Assembly: GCA_030044295.1 (NCBI GenBank)
Contig: JASHWB010000074.1
Coordinates: forward strand, 1 to 9,208
Direction: 5' to 3'
Origin: Candidatus Acidiferrales bacterium
GTDB taxonomy: Bacteria; Acidobacteriota; Terriglobia; Acidiferrales; UBA7541
Length of the DNA: 9,208 bases
The notes beneath the pieces were generated by a model that was given only the letters and a program-made list of their open reading frames with translations, was not told the origin of the DNA and ran no database searches. The first letter of the stretch is position 1. Every line of letters starts with the position of its first letter. The translations under genes and the position numbers were made by a program. This document shows, in pieces, positions 6,414 to 9,208 of the stretch.

Positions 6414-6440
6414 CCCTTTTCGCGTCCGGAGGAACTCTCA

Positions 6441-6944
6441 ATGTCCGCTTCACCCGCGAATTCCAGCACTTACGGTTTTTTCCTCGACGCCTACGAAACC
6501 GAAGCCCTGAAAATCGCTGGCATATGGCAGGCGTTTCCTGAGGATTCACTGAACTTCCGTCCTGCTCCGAAATCGCGCTCCGTCCTCGAGCAGATGGAGC
6601 ATCAAGTGCAGTCCGAAGGACGCTGGATGTCCACCATGCTCGGCATCGATACCGGCGATCCCAATCCCGCCGAGAAAACCGCGAGCGGTTATATCGAGCA
6701 GTATCGTGGCGATGCCGCGCGGCGCCTGAAGATCCTCCGCTCCAAATCCGACGAATGGTGGCGCGAAACCGCCCAGTTTTTCGACGTGCCCCGCTCTCAC
6801 GCCTGGATTTTTCTCCGCCGATTGAATCACTCGACTCACCATCGCGGCCAGCTGATCGTGTACTTGCGAATCCTGGGCCTGCGCGTACCGTCGGTCTACG
6901 GCCCAACGGCCGATACCAGCGGCCACGTCATCTATCAATTCTGA
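6441..6944 (+). CDS. DinB-family (YfiT-like) putative metal-dependent protein
   Basis: This 167-residue protein has the DinB four-helix-bundle layout. A first helix (about 11-31) leads into an arginine/proline turn (FRPAPKSRS, 39-47). A second helix carries His54 (MEHQVQSEGRW). A central pair of helices follows (about 78-115), and the last helix has NHSTHHRGQLIVYLRILG (129-146), with His130 and His134. His54, His130 and His134 form the metal-binding triad usual in the family. Family members include DNA-damage-induced proteins and thiol-dependent S-transferases such as BstA, but most are uncharacterised, so no substrate is claimed. The ATG at 6441 is preceded by GGAGG at 8 nt. It is divergent from the formate dehydrogenase operon and 100 nt ahead of the thiolase, which has its own likely promoter. 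The same frame stays open far upstream (to 4275), but that part is antisense to formate dehydrogenase. Confidence 0.85.
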   Translation: MSASPANSSTYGFFLDAYETEALKIAGIWQAFPEDSLNFRPAPKSRSVLEQMEHQVQSEGRWMSTMLGIDTGDPNPAEKTASGYIEQYRGDAARRLKILRSKSDEWWRETAQFFDVPRSHAWIFLRRLNHSTHHRGQLIVYLRILGLRVPSVYGPTADTSGHVIYQF

Positions 6945-6961
6945 TCTCGCGCTCAACTTGA

Positions 6962-6967
6962 TAGAAT
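6962..6967 (+). promoter_or_regulatory. Possible -10 box TAGAAT of the thiolase gene
   Basis: TAGAAT (5 of 6 to consensus) lies in the 100-nt gap between the DinB-like gene and the thiolase. TTCTGA (6939-6944), 17 nt upstream, is a weak -35 (3 of 6). It would give a leader of about 70 nt. Confidence 0.3.
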
Positions 6968-7044
6968 CGCGCTTCGCGCCTGCTCGCGGCACCAAATTCA
7001 CCAGCGAGTTCGCGTGACGTTTGCGCTCGCGCTGGAGGCAATCG

Positions 7045-8250
7045 ATGGAATCCGCGTTCATTTGTGAAGGCGTTCGTACTCCGATCGGCCGCTACGCAGG
7101 CGCGCTCGCGCACGTTCGCACAGACGATCTGGCCGCACATCCCATCGCCGCCCTCCACGCGCGCTTCGCCGCGAGTGACTGGGAGCTTCTCGACGACGTG
7201 ATCTACGGCTGCGCCAATCAATCAGGCGAAGATAATCGCAACGTGGCGCGCATGGCGTTGCTGCTCGCCGGCGTGCCGCACGCTGTTCCAGGAGCCACCG
7301 TGAACCGCCTGTGCGGCTCGGGCATGGAGGCGGTCTGGACTGCGGCGCGCGGCATCCTGTCCGGCGAGATTTCGCTGGCGATCGCGGGAGGCGTCGAAAG
7401 CATGAGCCGCAGCCCTTTGGTGATGCCGAAAGCCGCCGCTGCCTTTCAGCGCGGCGCCGAAGTTTACGACTCGACTCTCGGCTGGCGGTTCGTCAATCCC
7501 GCAATGAAGAAGGCCTACGGCGTGGACCCGCTCGGCGAAACCGCGGAAAACGTGGCCGAGCAATTCAAGATCGACCGCGCGTCGCAGGATTGCTTCGCGC
7601 TGCGCTCCCAGCTGAAGGCCACCGCCGCGCAAAAATCCGGCGTGCTCGCGGAGGAAATCGCGCCCGTTAACGTCCCGGGACCGAAAGGCTCCGTCACCGT
7701 CGTGAAAGACGACGAGCACATTCGCCCGGACACAACGCTCGAAAAACTCGCCAAGCTGCAACCCGCATTTCGCGAAGGCGGCACCGTCACCGCCGGAAAT
7801 TCGTCCGGCATCAACGATGGAGCGTGCGCCATGTTCGTCGCTTCCGAAAGCGCCGCTGCGCGCTTCGGACTGCATCCCGTGGCGCGCATCGCAGGCGCCG
7901 CGTCCGCCGGAGTTCTGCCTCGTGTGATGGGCATCGGCCCGATTCCCGCCGTGCAGCGCCTGCTCGCGCGCCTGAAGGTCTCCGTCGCGGAAATCGAATG
8001 GTTCGAGTTCAACGAAGCGTTCGCGTCGCAATGCCTCGCCATCACGCGCGCGCTGGGCCTGCCCGACGACAGCGAGAAAGTGAATCCCAACGGAGGCGCG
8101 ATCGCCCTCGGCCATCCGCTGGGCATGAGCGGCGCGCGGCTGGTGCTGACCGCGTCGATGCAACTGCGGCGCACCAAAGCCCGATACGCGCTCGCGTCGA
8201 TGTGCATCGGAGTCGGCCAAGGCATCGCCATGCTGCTCGAACGCGTCTGA
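7045..8250 (+). CDS. pcaF: 3-oxoadipyl-CoA thiolase / acetyl-CoA acyltransferase (PcaF/PaaJ type)
   Basis: This 401-residue thiolase is full length for the PcaF/PaaJ subgroup. These enzymes cleave 3-oxoadipyl-CoA with CoA to succinyl-CoA and acetyl-CoA, the last step of the beta-ketoadipate and phenylacetate pathways. Catalytic residues are in place: nucleophile Cys90 in NRLCGSGMEA, His357 in GGAIALGHPLGMSGAR, and Cys387 in CIGVGQG, plus the NEAF motif at 323-326. Subgroup marks include the opening AFICEGVRTPIGRYAGALA, the stretch GCANQSGEDNRNVARMA, LGWRFVNP, and the ending CIGVGQGIAMLLERV, all close to E. coli PaaJ. The start is ATG 7045 with GGAGG 6 nt upstream; a TTG at 7021 is rejected because it lacks such a site. 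No other catabolic gene lies nearby, so the true substrate could be another 3-oxoacyl-CoA. It ends 22 nt from the convergent hydrolase. Confidence 0.88.
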   Translation: MESAFICEGVRTPIGRYAGALAHVRTDDLAAHPIAALHARFAASDWELLDDVIYGCANQSGEDNRNVARMALLLAGVPHAVPGATVNRLCGSGMEAVWTAARGILSGEISLAIAGGVESMSRSPLVMPKAAAAFQRGAEVYDSTLGWRFVNPAMKKAYGVDPLGETAENVAEQFKIDRASQDCFALRSQLKATAAQKSGVLAEEIAPVNVPGPKGSVTVVKDDEHIRPDTTLEKLAKLQPAFREGGTVTAGNSSGINDGACAMFVASESAAARFGLHPVARIAGAASAGVLPRVMGIGPIPAVQRLLARLKVSVAEIEWFEFNEAFASQCLAITRALGLPDDSEKVNPNGGAIALGHPLGMSGARLVLTASMQLRRTKARYALASMCIGVGQGIAMLLERV

Positions 8251-8267
8251 CGGCGCACCTGGTCCAC

Positions 8268-8327
8268 ATTTGTCATCCCGAACCCGGTCGCGTGGCGTTC
8301 GCGAACGGCGGTGAGGGATCTGCTTTT
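8268..8327. repeat. Likely dispersed intergenic repeat of the GTCATCCC...GAGGGATCTGC type
   Basis: The plus strand reads TTTGTCATCCCGAACCC at one end and GTGAGGGATCTGCTTTT at the other, with the 12-bp perfect palindrome CGTTCGCGAACG (8296-8307) between. This pattern matches a short interspersed repeat that I recognise from many Acidobacteriota and other bacterial genomes, usually placed between genes. Here it lies at the convergent junction and forms the last codons of the hydrolase reading frame. Only one copy is in the window, so the identification rests on recognition and not on alignment. Confidence 0.5.
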
Positions 8328-9208
8328 GTTGTTGCCGTCTGCGCGTCGCGAGCCATCCTTGACTGCTCCGCGCAAAATTCCACGATGCGGCGTTCGCACC
8401 AAAAGCGTTCATCGCCGCCTTCTCGCGCGATGAACGAGCAGTGCCCTCCGTGCCGCGCGGCTACCAATCGAATGTTCGGATTCTCGCGTAATTCGCGCCG
8501 CTCGAACGTCGCGTACGGCACAAAGGGATCGTCCTTTGCCGTCAAAATCAGCGTAGGCCGCGCGATCGCGGCGAGCACGTTGATGGCGCTCGCCTGGGCG
8601 TAGTAATCCTCCGCTCCCGCGAAGCCGCTGCACGGCGCGGTGATCAGCTCGTCGAATTCGCGCACGCTGCCGATGGCGCGCAGTGCGCCTTTTTCAGCTT
8701 TCGCGGCGTAGAGCTGCGGAAATAATTGCGCTTTTCGCCGCATGCGCTGCTTCAGCTTGCGAACGAAATAGCGCTGGTAAATGAAATTGCGCGGCTCTTC
8801 GAGCGCGTCGGCGCATGCCGCCAGCACGAACGAGGGCGCCACGGCGGCAAACCCGCGCAATTCCGCAGGCGCCGATGTGCCGTACTCGCCCGCCATCTTC
8901 AGCACTAGATTCCCGCCCATCGAAAATCCGGCGGCGAAAAGTTCCGGTAGCTTGTCGCCGTCGATCAACTCTTCGACCACAAAGCGCACATCGTCGCTGC
9001 GGCCGGAGTGGTAGAGATGTGGCGTCAGATGCTCCGTCCCGCCGCAGTTGCGCTGATTGAGGCGCACCACGTTGAATCCCGCGACAAACGCTTTCTCCGC
9101 GGAGCCCAGGATGTAGCCCGATTCGCACGAGCCTTCGAGCCCGTGCACGAGCACGAGCGTTGGATGCTCGCGCGGAGTTTCCTGCCAATGGCAATCGGCG
9201 CGCGTCTG
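8273..9208 (-). CDS. Alpha/beta-fold hydrolase of the YheT family, partial, 5' end beyond window
   Basis: The minus-strand frame is open to the right edge and gives 311 visible residues. A GTG at 9154 is not taken as start because the strand before the HGLEG motif (PTLVLVHGLEGS) continues upstream of it in frame. The YheT layout is clear: HGLEGS oxyanion loop, NQRNCGGTEHLTPHLYHSG, nucleophile elbow GFSMGGN with the catalytic Ser, the acid in LTAKDDPFVPY, and the catalytic His in HGGHCSF. The family comprises predicted carboxylesterases of unknown substrate, sometimes linked to membrane lipids. About 20-50 N-terminal residues are probably missing. The normal domain end is near RIVEFCAEQ. The final 30 or so residues are low in similarity to any domain and end in 17 codons drawn from an apparent dispersed repeat. 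The gene converges on pcaF with a 22-nt gap and no visible terminator. Confidence 0.85.
   Translation of the reverse strand, partial: QTRADCHWQETPREHPTLVLVHGLEGSCESGYILGSAEKAFVAGFNVVRLNQRNCGGTEHLTPHLYHSGRSDDVRFVVEELIDGDKLPELFAAGFSMGGNLVLKMAGEYGTSAPAELRGFAAVAPSFVLAACADALEEPRNFIYQRYFVRKLKQRMRRKAQLFPQLYAAKAEKGALRAIGSVREFDELITAPCSGFAGAEDYYAQASAINVLAAIARPTLILTAKDDPFVPYATFERRELRENPNIRLVAARHGGHCSFIAREGGDERFWCERRIVEFCAEQSRMARDAQTATTKADPSPPFANATRPGSG

Noticed and set aside
4275..6440. 889-codon plus-strand ORF as one large gene
   Set aside because: Only its last 167 codons (from ATG 6441, with GGAGG) encode a recognisable protein. The rest is antisense to formate dehydrogenase.
6255..6440. Possible selC (tRNA-Sec) or other RNA gene near the selenoprotein
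   Set aside because: No T-arm GGTTCGA-type motif, no long acceptor stem and no tRNA-like fold was found; only the short palindrome at 6345-6362 is present.
7222..8412. Long minus-strand ORFs opposite the thiolase
   Set aside because: These are antisense shadows of pcaF, rich in Arg, Ala and Gly with no domain; the thiolase motifs on the plus strand are complete.

Overview
The window looks like a piece of an Acidobacteriota chromosome (probably Acidobacteriales/Koribacter-like). This is inferred from the high-GC codon usage, the style of an outer-membrane barrel protein, and short dispersed repeats of the 'GTCATCCC...GAGGGATCTGC' and 'TAGCGCC...CTTCAG' kinds that I associate with that phylum. 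No rRNA, tRNA, insertion sequence or CRISPR array was seen. Phylum-level placement is inference only.

Layout. Positions 1-404 (minus): the N-terminal part of an Old Yellow Enzyme-family flavin oxidoreductase, running off the left edge, with a good sigma-70 type promoter at 504-532. Positions 575-1282 (minus): a secreted outer-membrane beta-barrel protein. Positions 1466-6182 (minus): a tight three-gene operon for a cytoplasmic NAD-linked formate dehydrogenase. Its transcription order is catalytic subunit (6182-4281), NuoE-NuoF fused diaphorase (4260-2383), and iron-sulfur electron-transfer subunit (2386-1466). Positions 6441-6944 (plus): a DinB-family protein. Positions 7045-8250 (plus): a PcaF/PaaJ-type 3-oxoadipyl-CoA thiolase. 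Positions 8273-9208 (minus): a YheT-type alpha/beta hydrolase, entering from the right edge and converging on the thiolase.

The centre of interest is the formate dehydrogenase. Its catalytic gene is interrupted by one in-frame TGA (5933-5931), exactly where selenocysteine sits in selenocysteine-containing formate dehydrogenases (context S-C-N-R-T-U-H-A-P-S-V). The TGA is followed at the right distance by a strong stem-loop (5927-5890) that matches a bacterial SECIS element. A standard gene caller would split it into a 108-codon fragment and a 521-codon fragment. The enzyme is also split in an unusual way. The [4Fe-4S] domain that normally begins the catalytic chain, next to the bis-MGD cofactor, is missing there and instead forms the C-terminus of the electron-transfer subunit two genes downstream. 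That subunit also lacks the His/Cys (N5-type) cluster motif usual in NuoG/FdhA N-termini.

Proposed working (inference): formate is oxidised at the Mo/W-bis-MGD-Sec site. Electrons pass through the in-trans [4Fe-4S] cluster, two ferredoxin-type [4Fe-4S] clusters and a [2Fe-2S] cluster of the 306-residue subunit. They then reach the [4Fe-4S]/FMN of the NuoF part and NAD+, with the NuoE [2Fe-2S] cluster alongside. The reverse reaction (CO2 reduction by NADH) is also possible. No selenocysteine machinery (selA, selB, selC, selD) and no Fdh maturation gene (fdhD) is visible in the window, so these must be elsewhere in the genome.
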